Of a stretch of DNA of 64,000 nt, positions 23,713 through 34,899 are shown piece after piece. The notes under the pieces were generated by a model that did not search any database, had not been told where the DNA came from, and saw only the letters and a program-made list of their open reading frames with translations. The position numbers and the translations under genes were made by a program. Numbering within the stretch: the first letter of the stretch is position 1; each line of letters begins with the position of its first letter. The DNA is from Ursus arctos. Its lineage: Eukaryota; Chordata; Mammalia; Carnivora; Ursidae. Location of the stretch: the NCBI RefSeq assembly GCF_023065955.2, contig NW_026622974.1, positions 28,303,718-28,367,717 of the forward strand. The letters run 5' to 3'.

Positions 23713-24600
23713 AAATATATCGACACCTATGTACATACATTATGTATATCTGCATCTATACACAAGTACAAAAGTTTCATTACCAAAAATGGCAGTAAAT
23801 CTAAATGACTATTACGCAAAGTACATTTTTCAGCCGTGGTTCCTGCACTGTGGCCACAAAACACCCAGTCTTAATGTCACTGTCTTACTCAGTGTTCCAC
23901 TGGAAGGGAATTATTTTATGTTCTGGTCTGGCACAGCTGCTCCAGACTCTAGATGGTTGGAGGATTAGACTAAGGAAATATCTGTGTTTCTGTTTCTCCA
24001 TAAAGGTGTCGAATGGCTTACTACTAGTTTTACAATTCTGTTTCAGTTTGTTTTATCCATGTTTTTCTTTGTAGAAAGTGTTCCACAATGTACTAATGAT
24101 GAGACATAGAATATAAAATTTCTTCTAGAATCTCAAAACTGGCTCTTGCACAAACGTTTCATTTGCCACATGTAACTGAGGAACGCAGTGCTTTGTATTT
24201 TACAAACTGAGAAACCGGTGCACAGACAAGCATTAAAATAAGCTAACAGGAGATTAATCTTACTCATTTTACAGACTCAGAGTTGACGTAGATCATCAAT
24301 AATTAAAAATAAAATAAAAAAAAAGCTTATGCACCCAGATGATGTTAAAAGAGTCAGATGATACGGTCATATGGGCCAAAAAAAACCCCGATCAATTCAG
24401 TAAAACAAAAAGTTTAACCCTTTTGATGGCATTTCCATCAAAAGGGCATATCCAGAGTCCCAAATGTTCACAGATTTGGTTTCCTAGTGTTTGCAACAAC
24501 TTTGAATTCCTAAATGTGAGAATTTGCCTTACCGGTAATGTGTAGAGTTGGCTATTTCCTTAGAATCATATGCTAAATAAGCTGCTTCCAGCTGGAATAG
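23713..24600. other. Unique sequence with a perfect hairpin; no gene
   Basis: No repeat family was recognised. Two overlapping plus-strand frames at 23.73-24.07 kb have no domains. A perfect inverted repeat lies at 24418-24446 and is listed separately. Confidence 0.5.
24418..24446. repeat. Perfect 12-bp inverted repeat (hairpin)
   Basis: CCCTTTTGATGG, a 5-base CATTT loop, then CCATCAAAAGGG. All twelve pairs match. No T-run terminator logic applies in a mammalian nucleus, and the arms match no transposon end that I recognise. Confidence 0.95.
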
Positions 24601-24619
24601 CCTTCGTCTTCCCCCCCTT

Positions 24620-24845
24620 CCAGTTGAAAATTGGCCCGCCCTTTTAGCCCATGTCACATGTCACACAGTCCCCGAGATGATATTATCTTCTCGTCTCTGA
24701 AAGCTCCCTCTTCATAGCTCCTAACATTTATCTTCATCATAATAACGTAAATATTATTTTGTGTTTTCCTCTCTCTATACTAAGTTCTTGTTGGCAAATA
24801 CTGTGTATTTTCCACTTTCATATTCTTCAAACTGCATCAGATTGA
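24620..24845 (+). mobile_element. Probable L2 3' fragment (weak)
   Basis: 'CATGTCACACAGTCCCCGAG', 'CTCCTAACATTTATCTTCAT' and 'ACTAAGTTCTTGTTGGCAAA' 'TACTGTGTATTTTCC' mirror the L2 3' region (CATAGCACTTATC..., AGACTGTGAGCTCCTTGAGG..., GTATCCCCAG). The match is loose. Confidence 0.4.
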
Positions 24846-25255
24846 TATTGCATATATCATTACGTAGGTAGGTATACATCGAGTTGTACTGAAACATGAA
24901 GAATTTATATTTCAGATGTCTCCTCTAAGATCCAGATTTATATTCAGATGTATATTATTTAGCTCATGATCTAAGAGGATAAGAAAGAGGAAAAGGCAAA
25001 GCCCTAAAGTACAGTCGTCAGCTAGGTTTAGCCTCGTGAAGAGCTTTTCCAAATTCCAGCAGCTTCCTACCTTTCTCTGGTCACCTCAGTTGGAGAGCAG
25101 AAGAAATTGGGAAATTTATATCTCTAACCAGATACACTGGTGACCTTGGCAATATAGGGGAGAATGCGGAGTGGATATGGAGTAAGCAACTAGCAGACAG
25201 TAGAAGAAAAACAAACAAAAGAACCCACAGGGGAGCCTACTTGTTCAGTCCAAGG
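24846..25255. other. Unique sequence, no gene
   Basis: AT-rich sequence with no recognised repeat or coding potential. Confidence 0.45.
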
Positions 25256-25490
25256 TCAATTCAAGCTCAACGAATCTCAAGTCCTGCTTCTCCTATACTC
25301 ACTCCTTTTCCTGGGGTTCTGCCTTCACAAATAGCACCATCCTGTCAGTCACCCGAACCAGAAATAAAACCCACAGCCCAGGTTCCAATCCCTCACATAA
25401 ACTCTGTGTTAATCCATTCAATGTGGCTTTGGTTTCTTTATTATCTTTCCTTTCTGTCCTTACTGACAGCTCCTGTTGCCTAGTATCCTA
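25256..25490 (+). mobile_element. Probable L2 internal fragment (weak)
   Basis: 'AATAGCACCATCCTGTCAGT' 'CACCCGAACCAGAAATAAAA' resembles the L2 segment GGCACCACCATCCACCCAGTTGCTCAAGCCAGAAA. An 80-codon frame spans it but shows no L2 protein motif. Confidence 0.4.
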
Positions 25491-25624
25491 TAGAGATTTC
25501 TTGGTATTTGGGCAGTAATCTTTTTTTATTGCCTTCTTAGCTTTCATACACCCCATCTACCCTCAATCAGCACCCCCACCCACCCACCCAACCAGTCCCG
25601 GGCCATTCCTTCCCAGTAGTTCTC

Positions 25625-25775
25625 TATTCTCACTTGGATTCCAGAGAATTTGGCCCCAACATTGATTTTTAAAGACAAAACACATGACCTAGGCTAACCA
25701 AATCAGTGTCCTCCACTCTCCTGAATGCAGAAACTGGTTCAGAGATGGTCATATAATCGCAGCTAGTATAAATGC
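25625..25775. mobile_element. Unassigned old repeat sharing GACCTAGGCTAACCAA phrase
   Basis: 'CATGACCTAGGCTAACCAAA' 'TCAGTGTCCTC' recalls a common old mammalian repeat (…ATGACCCAAGCTGGGCCAATCAG…). A similar phrase, GACCTAAGCTAGGTCAG, recurs near 37110. I cannot name the family. Confidence 0.3.
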
Positions 25776-26999
25776 TGTACATCTATGGATTTTTTTCCTG
25801 TAATGCTGAGACAATGACACTCTTTTCTACTTGATGTTATTGCAGAAGAACGTAGAAATTAGAGATGATGGAAGATGTTTGGGGATTACGAGGCATACCT
25901 GTCTATGATGAAGCCTACACTAAGAAGTGTAGGATGAAGATACAGAACAAAACAAGATCTTTGATGGCATTGTTAGGCCACTAGACAAAGCCTCTGCCTT
26001 GGCCAACTCTATCTTTGGACCTTTCAGGAAAGGAAGATAATCAAATTCCGTTCATTGAAAAAGCAAGTTTGAATTGGGTTTTCTGTTTCTTACAACCAAA
26101 AATTCGTAATGATTCAGTCTGACAATTTCTTGTTTAATTGGAAGAGGAAAGAAGGGTACTCACAAGTCCCTAAAATAGAGTTATCTATTGAGGATTTTGA
26201 AACTGAAGGTCGTATTTTAAAATAATTGTTATACTAAAGCATTTAAAAATAAGAAGTATGGTATACTCTAGTGGTCTGCTTATCAATGGACTACCTCATA
26301 AGAAGGGTGACCATTAGACTTGGTTGACCCCAGATGGTCCCCAGTTTATGCCTCTTGAAACAGCATCATCATTTCTAGCTCCCCATTTCATAATCAAGTC
26401 CCGGTCTGGACAATACATTATATGATGACTGTGCTAAAAAGGTATCCAAGGCTCAAATAGTTGTTTAGCTTTGGTGCCAATTACCAAACACATAACAATG
26501 ATCATCTCTGGGTGTCCAGATTAAAAAGATCTAAAAAAGATCTTTATCCTGAAGAAGTGGATATGAACCTCTGAGCCGTGTTTCTGACTGCCTGACCTGT
26601 CTCAGCACTCAGCAGTCTTCCCCCCATTTACCCAGGTGACCACCTCAGCAGCATGAATAAGGAACATATACAAGTTGAGAGAATCTCCACACGCATGGTA
26701 AAGTGGTTCAGTGATGTGAAGGTGATTTGTCATCCTCCTGCCTCTAGACGTTACTGTAGTGGTTTTTAAGCATTTTAAGATTTGCTTGCTTGTCTGTTTT
26801 TAGGTCTTAGAATCTTAGCTTCTGATGTGCCATCGGGTAGTACCTAGATATGTAGAGTAAAATGCCAATCATTACTTCGCTCTTCTTTTCTTTTTTACCA
26901 CTTCTTTATAAGGCCTAGAATTAAATTTGGAAACATTTAAATCTTTACACTAAAATCTTAAAAAAATTAATTTGCCAAAGTTAAAAGCCCATGTGGTCC
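25776..26999. other. Unique sequence, no gene
   Basis: No repeat was recognised. A short AAGATCT...AGATCTT inverted repeat lies near 26526-26546. No coding signal. Confidence 0.5.
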
Positions 27000-27318
27000 G
27001 GTTCATTAGGCACTGGAATAAGAGTTCAGAGACATAGGTTTAGAAATATTTTCTATCCCCATTGAGTGGAAGAGTGAGGAAGAACCTAGCAGGAGCGTAA
27101 TGATTATTTGCCAAATGAATGAATAGTGCCAGTGGGCATGATTTAGAATACCTTACTCTAAAGGCACATAGCCTCTCTAGTTTTAGTTTCCTCACCTGTA
27201 AAATGAAATCTAAAATACCTACCCCCCAAAAAATAAAATAAAATACCTACCCCAAGTACCCCACAAGTTTGTTAGCATGGTCAAATGAGCTAAGTGTGTG
27301 AAACGCTAGTAAAGATAT
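27000..27318 (+). mobile_element. MIR relic with local duplication
   Basis: 'CATAGCCTCTCTAGTTTTAG' 'TTTCCTCACCTGTAAAATGA' is a clear MIR core, followed by TACCTACCCC and 'TTGTTAGCATGGTCAAATGA' as in the MIR 3' half. The word AAAATACCTACCCC occurs twice (about 27211-27225 and 27239-27253) on either side of an A-rich spacer, a small tandem duplication. Confidence 0.7.
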
Positions 27319-27338
27319 GAAATTATACATAAAGGTAA

Positions 27339-27402
27339 AGTTTAATTATATACAAATATATATATATGTTTATATATATACACACATATATATATATAAA
27401 AC
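27339..27402. repeat. (TA)n-rich microsatellite
   Basis: Imperfect TA/CA dinucleotide array. The minus-strand 113-codon frame whose tail is Y/I-rich comes from reading through it. Confidence 0.9.
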
Positions 27403-28720
27403 AAATATTACAAAAATTTTCAACTCCTCTCCAAGGAATAAATACACCTAAATTGGAATTATCATATGTCACTGTGTTGCTTCCATATGTATTATCATAA
27501 CTGTTTTTTATTTCCTCTAATTTTAAAGCACATTGAAACAGATCAAACCATTTATCAGAAAAACTACAATATATATGAAAAATTTCAACAACTAATACAT
27601 AGGTAAACTCATCATCATTACCATAATAAATTAAAATTTTGTGAATTCTCAAATGTGGCAACAATTAGCAGAATTCCAATTTTCCGAGGTATCAGAAATA
27701 GAAAATATTGATTCCTAGTGATGAATACTCAAGTATTTAATAAGATGTTAGAAAGAGACTTTATACATTGTTTTAGAAAACACACTTCAGTCCACAGGAA
27801 GCACGAACATTAACAAACAGCAGTCTTTGTGCATATGCTTTTGGATCAAAACCAAACGCCAGATTTCTAGCAGTAGAATATTTCACTTAAAACTCCCTTT
27901 CGGGGGCTCTAATTTTTAAAGAAAAATTTCAAACAAAGAAACCCCGAGTATATTTATAGAACCAGAGCACATGTTACACTGAATAAATAAGTTATCGTTG
28001 GCAGTCTAGCTTTGCCGGATTTCAGCAGCCCCAAATACAAATGCCAACTTCTCACATAGCGACTTACTCGTGGTTACCTTTTACTCTACACCTAACCATG
28101 CTCTCAGAGGCATGTCTGAACCTCTTGCTAGCAAACACCCTTGAGGATTAGTTTAGCAACAGGCAAAGAATTTGTCTAGACCACCCAGGTCCCAGTCAAA
28201 GTAATATAGGCAGATGGGCATTTTCTTCAGGCTAGGAAAATAAACAGTCCATAGCATGAAGCTGGACAGTGGGTGTCAAGCAGCTGGGACACATGTGGAA
28301 TTCAGGTGAGTCAGAAAGCAGGAGCAAAGAGTCCCTGAGGGAATGAACAGCTAGGGAAGGGCTGCGGACAAGATGTCTCTGAGGCACCAACTGTCCCCAG
28401 CCTTTGGTCATTTTATAACAGAAAGAAGGGGGAAATAAAAGAAGGGGTGAAGTAAGAGAGGTTTAGTGATGTCAGCGCTTGAATAGGAGCAGAAATAGAC
28501 CTCTTGGTTGTGGAAAGAGTAGTCATGATGGAAACGTAAAGACATTTTTATTAAGTGTTTAGACCAAGTATGGGACTGGAAACCAACAACTAAATTCTTA
28601 ATAATTTGAATTTTTATTGTTTTTTTATTCTAATGATCAATGTGCATAGTTTTGATAAAAATAATCTATATTGCCTTAAAATAGGAACAATTTACCTCAT
28701 GTGCCATTACAATGGTACAC
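27403..28720. other. Unique sequence, no gene
   Basis: No repeat was recognised. Composition becomes less AT-rich from about 28.1 to 28.5 kb. No frame with a domain was found. Confidence 0.5.
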
Positions 28721-28999
28721 AGTATTAAAGTTCTGCAGAAATCCTGCAAGTCCAAGAATGGCTTTGCTTAATCACTGTATAGGTTTTAAATGAAGAGAGC
28801 AAGAGGCTTGACTGAGCTGGACCCTGCTTATTGGGGCTGGAACCTGGGTTGTGGCTTAGATTTCCAGGAAGATCATCAATACCCCTTCTGCTGCAGGAGA
28901 GACCGCAGGTCCAGCACCAGGAATACCACCCACAGACAAATCCATGTGTCCACACAGAGAGGCTGCAGACCAAGAAGGGGAGAGTAATAAATAACTTAC

Positions 29000-29090
29000 C
29001 ATCAGAAACAGGAAGGGAGGCAGGTTGTGGTGCCCAGCTGAAAGTAAAGCTGGGCAGGCCTCTAAGGATGGGGTGAACGGGGCAAATGAC
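29000..29090 (-). other. Exon-like interval, minus strand (hypothetical)
   Basis: On the minus strand, a pyrimidine-rich run ending CCAACCTCCCTCCAG (AG at plus 29092-29091) is followed by 91 bases ending GATG, then GTAAGT (plus 28999-28994), a near-ideal donor. The interval lies in a locally GC-richer patch (about 28.8-29.1 kb) inside a 147-codon minus-strand frame (28725-29168). The 30 codons inside show no recognisable domain, and the length is one base over a multiple of three. It could be an exon of a non-coding RNA, an unannotated alternative exon, or a chance pairing of good splice sites. Confidence 0.25.
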
Positions 29091-29169
29091 CTGGAGGGAG
29101 GTTGGGGCAGGCAGCATGGGCAGCAGGACCCAGGAAGGTAGACAATTTAATGTTGGCTTTCTGGTCATT

Positions 29170-30605
29170 ACAAGTGTGGACTGGTGAAATACGTGGGCTC
29201 TGTACGACTCTGGTTATTTTACTCATTAAGACAGTGTATTCCATGAACAAAGAACAGTTCTTGTATTATTCGAACTGAAGATATCGTTGTTAGGTACCGA
29301 TGTAGGAATTCTGGGAATCTTTACTGACTAGTTCCTATATCAAGTATGACTACATTTTATAGAATCAGAGTGTGTAATTTTACTGGCATTAAGTTTGGAG
29401 AAGGAACTAAAAAAACTTGCCCATTTTGTCCAAAAAAAGGCAAAGGATCTGGAGAATCTACAGAAACCTGTTATTTTCCTTAACTCCCTTAAAGTAAGGT
29501 TTTAACAGGCTCTTAGACATTGATCAGAACCATCTGACGGTGGTTAGCGGTTCGAGTCTTAGCTCACTGCCCCAGTTCACTCTGTCCACACAGAGGAGTA
29601 TATGAGTATGTAAGCCTTTAAGGACTCACTTTTAGTTTCCCTAAAGGGAATTACACGTGTGCATCAATGAAAGAACAGCTAGGCCTTTAATACCATGAAG
29701 GATCTGTTCCACACGGAATTAGTAACGTTGGCACTATTTGTGATTTCTGAAGAGAAGTTGTATGGACTAGGATTTTCCCCCTGTTCTGTGATGCAGGTCA
29801 TTATGTACCACTTGATATCTTAATTAGTTCCTCAGAATATCATTCAGGGATTTTCTGGTGTTTTATACAGAAATGCCAGATGCTGGGTATAAGCAACTAT
29901 GGAGGCTTGTGGATGGCTGTTGATGTGGAAAAAAGTAGAATTCTTTTTTTTCAGGGAAAGGAATAAGCACTTTCTCAATAAAATGAGATAATCAAAAGCA
30001 GAAAGACTTTAAACTCTTAATAGAATGACAATAATATCATGTAAGAGAAAGCATTTGCTTGGTCAGCATATAAAATCCCAAGTAGAAATAGGCTAACTAT
30101 AATCTTTTCATATCCATTTTAGACCTTTATGGTGAGTGTAAATGGTCTCTAGATGAATTTTGGCCACATAAAAAGAGTAGATTTGTTTCACTTAAAGTTT
30201 TTTTTTTTTTTTTTTAGCAGAATATGTCTGAAGCCAGGTAAATGTATATTATTTTAAATAACTTCTAATATTGAACTCTGTAGGGATATAGCTTTTCTTC
30301 CCAGAGTAAGTGCATATTGTGTTATAGTCTTTGGACTCTCTGTGACATGCTCATATAATTCCGTCACCCCCACTATATAAATCTCTGTAACGTTTTGTAT
30401 CAGTAGCAAGCTGAGTAATGGAAATGCCTTGTTGCCAGTGTATGAGGGCTTTCTAATCGTGGACTGTCAGATTACATGGAGTACTATTTACAGATCTTAA
30501 AATCCACGAGTAAATTCTGATTTAAGAGTGACAGCAGAACGTAATACCTATCAGGTAGCATTTCTCCAGCTAGCATGTTCTGTTTGATGAATGGGATCTG
30601 CAGAA
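29170..30605. other. Unique sequence, no gene
   Basis: No repeat was recognised other than a T18-20 run near 30198-30217. A 62-codon minus-strand frame at 29.06-29.25 kb has no domain. Confidence 0.5.
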
Positions 30606-30607
30606 GC

Positions 30608-30825
30608 TAGAGGGGTACAGCGACTAGAACCTGGGCTTGGAGCCAAAGACCTCAGAGATTACTCAGGAATCCACATTCAACTGTACACCAGCTGTCTTAA
30701 TTGGGAGAGTTGCTTAACCTCAATTATAATGGGGATAATGTGTTTCTTGAGTGATTGTTGGGAGCCTTAGGTAAAATAAGCTGTCTAGGACATTCAGGCT
30801 ATTCAATAAATATGATTTCCTTACA
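30608..30825 (+). mobile_element. MIR relic
   Basis: 'CCTGGGCTTGGAGCCAAAGA', 'GAGTTGCTTAACCTCAATTA' 'TAATGGGGATAATGTG' and 'ATTCAATAAATATGATTTCC' match the MIR head, core and tail in order. A deletion lies in the middle. Confidence 0.75.
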
Positions 30826-31890
30826 CGTTTTCTATACTGTCTAGTATAAAAAATGGCATACATTGATGTTCTTTTGTTTCGGTCTAGCTGCAGGAAACAG
30901 AAGAGCATAAAGTCAAAAAACCATTTAGTGAGGCTGCTGGAAGTACCACGCCTAAAGCAATGTTAATATTAGTTTTCCATTATCGTTCAGATCAGAACAT
31001 CGAGCTCAAACTACAATAGAAATACATGCAAAGTAATAAATACTCATTAAGAGGTAGAAAAATAACACAGGTATACCATCACCTTAGAATTATTCTATGA
31101 ATTCAACTCAGTTGTTTAAAATGTGGTTTTAAAGGAGCAGAGACTCCTTTGTGAGCACACAAATGACCTTTGTTCCTTAATAGGTCCCGAGTCTGAAACC
31201 TTAAACATGGCCAACACGACAGAGAAAGACTTAGGGAGAATCTTTTATTTGAGTTCTTTGTACTTTTCTATTCCAGCATTTTTAATGATCTTTGATTTAG
31301 GAATTTTGTGGAAATGTTGCCTAGGGTATGAATTTTCGTATGTGTCAAAGCTAGTGAGTATGAAGTTATATTAGTCATAATATAGAGAAATATTTATGTC
31401 TCTCAATACAGATGTTAATCATATGGTTACCTCTGTTAACTGACTAAGATAATGGCAGAGCAGGGTTTTAGCCAAATATATTAAGCATTACTTGGGCTAA
31501 GAGATTGTCAGAGAGGCCTCGGGTACAAAGAAAGTGGTGGAGTCCAATGTTCCAAATTCTCTCACTTTATATGTCAAACTACAGCAAACGGTGAGATGCG
31601 AGGCAGAGCAGTCTCAACGATCACTTCCATGCTGCTCTTCATCAAGGAAATGCCCAGTGGTCTGTTCATCTTTCTCAGAGTCCAGGAAAATAATTTGCAT
31701 TTGAACTTTCATACATGGAGAATGTCAGTCCTTTGCTCTGAAAAACAATACAAAATCCAGATCAAAATTAGAAAACCCATTCCAGTCCCCTCTGCATCTC
31801 TTTTTCTATGTTCTCCAGGTAAATAATGTTGGGGAAGAATAAAGAGTCTTTTAAGTCAGGCACATGTGCCCTTTTTTCCCCTGGAAAGTG
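30826..31890. other. Unique sequence, no gene
   Basis: No repeat or domain was recognised in this stretch. The 83- and 76-codon plus-strand frames are chance frames. Confidence 0.5.
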
Positions 31891-31895
31891 GGTAG

Positions 31896-32122
31896 TTACC
31901 ACCATGTTCCACACATCCTTCTAAGAGCTCTAAGTGTGCTCTCATCTGATCATCCTAAAAAGCCTATATGGGTAGATCTTTTACCAAGTCCATTTTACAG
32001 ATGAAGAAATTGAAGCCTAGAACTTGGTGATTTATTGAAATCCACATAGCCAATAAATGGCAGTGCTGGAGTTGAACCCAGGTTCTTTGGTTTCAGAGCC
32101 ATGCTTCTAACAACTAAGTGAT
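31896..32122 (-). mobile_element. MIR relic
   Basis: The plus strand reads 'CCATTTTACAGATGAAGAAA' 'TTGAAGCC', 'CCACATAGCCAATAAATGGC' 'AGTGCTGGAGTTGAACCCAG' and 'AGAGCCATGCTTCTAACAAC', the inverse of MIR through its core and tRNA-like head. Confidence 0.85.
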
Positions 32123-32330
32123 AGGATATCCTCATTAGTGCTTTTGTTAAAAAGAAGCAAGCAAACAAAAACGCCAGTGCATACTCTAGCTCTCCAACAA
32201 CTTAAGACATTCGTGCCTTTGTTCTTCAGGGACACCAGATGTAAGGCTGACTCGGGACCAATCAACTCCTCTAAAGGAAAGTTCAATTCAACATATTTAA
32301 CTTTGTGCATAATTTGATCCTTACGTTTGG

Positions 32331-32832
32331 CAGAATACTGGCCTCCCAAAGATGGCCAACTCCTAATTCCTGGAAACTATAATTATGTTAGGCTACATAA
32401 CGAAGGGGACTAAAGGCTGTGAATGGGATTAAGTTTGCTAATCAGCCGGTGTTCCGATCTGGAGATTATCTTGGATTATCCAGGTGGGTCCAAAGCAATC
32501 ACAAGTGTTCTTTAAAAGTGGAAGAGGGAAGCAGAAGAGAAGGTCAGATTGATGTGATGTGAGAAGGACTTGCCCTCTACTGCTGGCCTGGAAGATGGAG
32601 GAAAGTGGCCACAAGCCAAGGAATGCAGGCAGCCTCTGGAAGATAGAAAAGGCGAAGAAACAGGCTTTCCCCTGGAGCCAACAGAAGGAATGTAGCCCTG
32701 CCAACTCCTTAATTTCAGTGCACGGAGACCCATTTCAAACTTCTGACCTCCAGAACTGGAGGAAAGTCAGTCAGTGCTGTTTTAAGCCAAGAAGTTTATA
32801 ATAATTTGTTACACTAGCAATTGAAAACTAAC
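32331..32832 (+). mobile_element. Full-length MLT1 (ERVL-MaLR) LTR
   Basis: About 500 bases match the MLT1 LTR in order: 'TGGCCTCCCAAAGATGGCCA', 'GGAGATTATCTTGGATTATC' 'CAGGTGGGTCCAA', 'GCAATCACAAGTGTTCTTTA', 'GGCCACAAGCCAAGGAATGC' 'AGGCAGCCTCTGGAAG', 'CCCTGCCAACTCCTTAATTT', 'GACCTCCAGAACTGGAGGAA' and 'GCAATTGAAAACTAACA'. It appears to be a solitary LTR, since no internal retroviral region is adjacent. Age: early placental. Frames on both strands inside it are spurious. Confidence 0.9.
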
Positions 32833-33049
32833 AAAATCTTAAAAACAAACAAACAAAAAACCTTGAGGTATTTTCATTAATGGGATTTGTTGAAAAGAAT
32901 TTATCCAGTTGGCAAGGGAATTCTTTCAGAGGCCCACTTCAAATTCCCATGTTAGCATGTCTTGCCTTCATAGCTCTCTCCTGAATGCAACAGAACTTTT
33001 AATCAACAGGAAGTACATGTTTGGATTACCTGTGACCTCATTTAACCTT

Positions 33050-33051
33050 GA

Positions 33052-33073
<22 letters not shown>
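33050..33073. repeat. (TA)n microsatellite at SINE tail
   Basis: Twelve TA units run directly into the T tail of the next SINE. This is a common outgrowth at a SINE insertion site. Confidence 0.95.
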
Positions 33074-33091
<18 letters not shown>

Positions 33092-33262
33092 TAGCCAGAG
33101 AGGTGGAGGGGGGGCAGAGAGAAACGGAGAGGGAGAGAATCTCAAGCAGACTCCTCGCTGAGCAGGGAGCCCATTCAGGGCTCCATCTCACCACCCTGAG
33201 ATCATGACCTAAGCCTAAATCAAGAGTCAGATGCTTACCCAACTGAGCCACCCAGAAGCCCC
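33074..33262 (-). mobile_element. Older carnivore SINE
   Basis: The T19 run is followed by AGCCAGAGAGGTGGAGGGGG, 'GGGAGAGAATCTCAAGCAGA', and the inverse head AACTGAGCCACCCAGAAGCC. The head reads AGAAGCCCC where young copies have AGGCGCCCC. A short direct repeat, AACCTTGA / AACCTTAA, may be what remains of the duplication. Confidence 0.93.
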
Positions 33263-33688
33263 AACCTTAATTTAATCTTAATCTTTTCCCCTTTTTAATT
33301 AACAATATACAAAGGGTCTCTCTTTATCAATGGACCTCCTCAAGCCAAGATTCATTCCTCTGAGAATAAGGGTTAATTAGATATAATAATTAGGAAAAAT
33401 GGGCTATGCTTGTTGTGCTATTATTCCATAAGAAACTTATATGCATCTTGTCCATCCTCATTCCACTAAAAAGCTATGGATCAATGCATTAGAGCTGAGC
33501 TATTTATACCAAAACAAAAGTTAGAATCAAGTTATGGTCTTAAGACTATACATACGACCAAAGTCTGAAAATTTTATTAAATTATGGATAATTACAAATT
33601 TCCCAATGCTTCATGCCAGCCACAGAAACTTCATAATAAACTATTTCATAGAATTATCTCCTTGAAATCACCACATTATAAAGGTACA
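33263..33688. other. Unique sequence, no gene
   Basis: No repeat or coding signal was recognised. Confidence 0.45.
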
Positions 33689-33689
33689 T

Positions 33690-33888
33690 AGGAGAAGTCA
33701 GCAAAATATCCGGCCTACCACCTGATGTTGACAATAAAGTTTTATTGGAACACAGCCACAGTCATTTGTTTACTGTTCTCCAGAGCTGCCTTCATATTCT
33801 AGCAGGGTCAAGTTACACTGTATGATCCGCAAAGCCTAAAATATATACAGTAAGGCCCTTTACAGAAAAAGTGTTCAGACCCTTGCAG
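33690..33888. mobile_element. MER58-like hAT-Charlie relic
   Basis: 'AAGTCAGCAAAATATCCGGC', 'ACAATAAAGTTTTATTGGAA' 'CACAGCCACAGTCATTTG', 'ATCCGCAAAGCCTAAAATAT' and 'AGGCCCTTTACAGAAAAAGT' match a hAT-Charlie non-autonomous element whose ends read CAGGGGTCGGCAAAC. The terminal inverted repeats are decayed. A second copy sits at 47266. Confidence 0.8.
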
Positions 33889-34020
33889 TATAGACCCAGC
33901 AGCATCACAGATACTATCTTATTTTTAACCTTTAAAAATTTACTTATAGTTTAGATTATGAACGAGGCTAATTCCTCCAACTTCCCATGTTTAAAACTCA
34001 CTTAAAAATTCACAAATACC

Positions 34021-34218
34021 AGGGCACCTGGGTGGCTCAGTCGTTAAGCATCTGCCTTCAGCTCAGGGCGTGATCCCAGGGGCCTGGGATCGAGCCCTGC
34101 ATCAAGCTCTCTGCTCCTCTGGAAGCCTGCTTCTCCCTCTCCCACTCCCCCTGCTTGTGTTCCCTCTCTCGCTGGCTGTCTCTCTCTTTGTGTCAAATAA
34201 ATAAATAAAATCTTTTAA
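34021..34218 (+). mobile_element. Carnivore SINE (ursid-type)
   Basis: Head GGGCACCTGGGTGGCTCAGT, body CTCCCACTCCCCCTGCTTG and GCTGGCTGTCTCTCTCTTTG, tail AAATAAATAAATAAAATC. The flanking repeats AAAAATTCACAAATACC (34004-34020) and AAAAATTCACAAATATC (34219-34235) differ at one of 17 bases. Confidence 0.97.
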
Positions 34219-34235
34219 AAAAATTCACAAATATC

Positions 34236-34880
34236 AAAAATAATTAGAAATGCAAGATATCGATCAATGGTTTGTCAATTTTCATGAGAAATCCTCCTAA
34301 CCATAGAATTAATATGCTGGTTTAAAAAATGATCTTTGGCTAGTGGGATAGCAAAAGCTTCTGGGATAGCAAAAAATGACCGGTAAGGAAGGAGGTAGAG
34401 GTAGATTCCTTCCATGGCAAGAATAACCCCACTGTCATCTGCATGTCTCCAGGAAGAACTTTTTGAACATATATACCAGCTAGCAAAAAGATGAGTATGG
34501 AGAAGAAACTCAAGGCGCTATTGAAATAGTAGGATGATAGCACTGCTAATACAACTGAAAATATAAAAACATATTTTAAACATACTTAGTGAAATTATAA
34601 CTCAATGATGGTGATCGGGTCCCATGGTTTTAAATTAGAAAGTAGAGAGATGGAAAAAGTAATAGAATGTTGAATAGTATCACTATAAAGTGGCAATCAA
34701 AATTGTCCTTGATTTTGATAATTAGAAAAATACAGATTAAAACCAGTTTCTCACAAATTAAACATTACTATTATAGAATTTAAAATATTAAATACATATT
34801 ATCATTGGAGAAGATTAAAGTAACTAAATCATAATTAATACAGCAAAAATCAGAAGACAAAGAAAATAGAGAGTGAGTTT
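34236..34880. other. AT-rich sequence, possibly decayed L1
   Basis: No family can be assigned firmly. 'AATTAGAAAAATACAGATTA' 'AAACCAGTTTCTCAC' near 34721 recalls the L1 phrase GGGAAATGCAAATTAAAACC, suggesting an old L1 trace. Confidence 0.35.
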
Positions 34881-34899
34881 TAAAATTCAGACCGCCCTA

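Noticed and set aside
28725..29168. 147-codon minus-strand frame as a protein-coding gene
   Set aside because: No recognisable domain and no similarity to a family I know. It is retained only as context for the exon-like interval.
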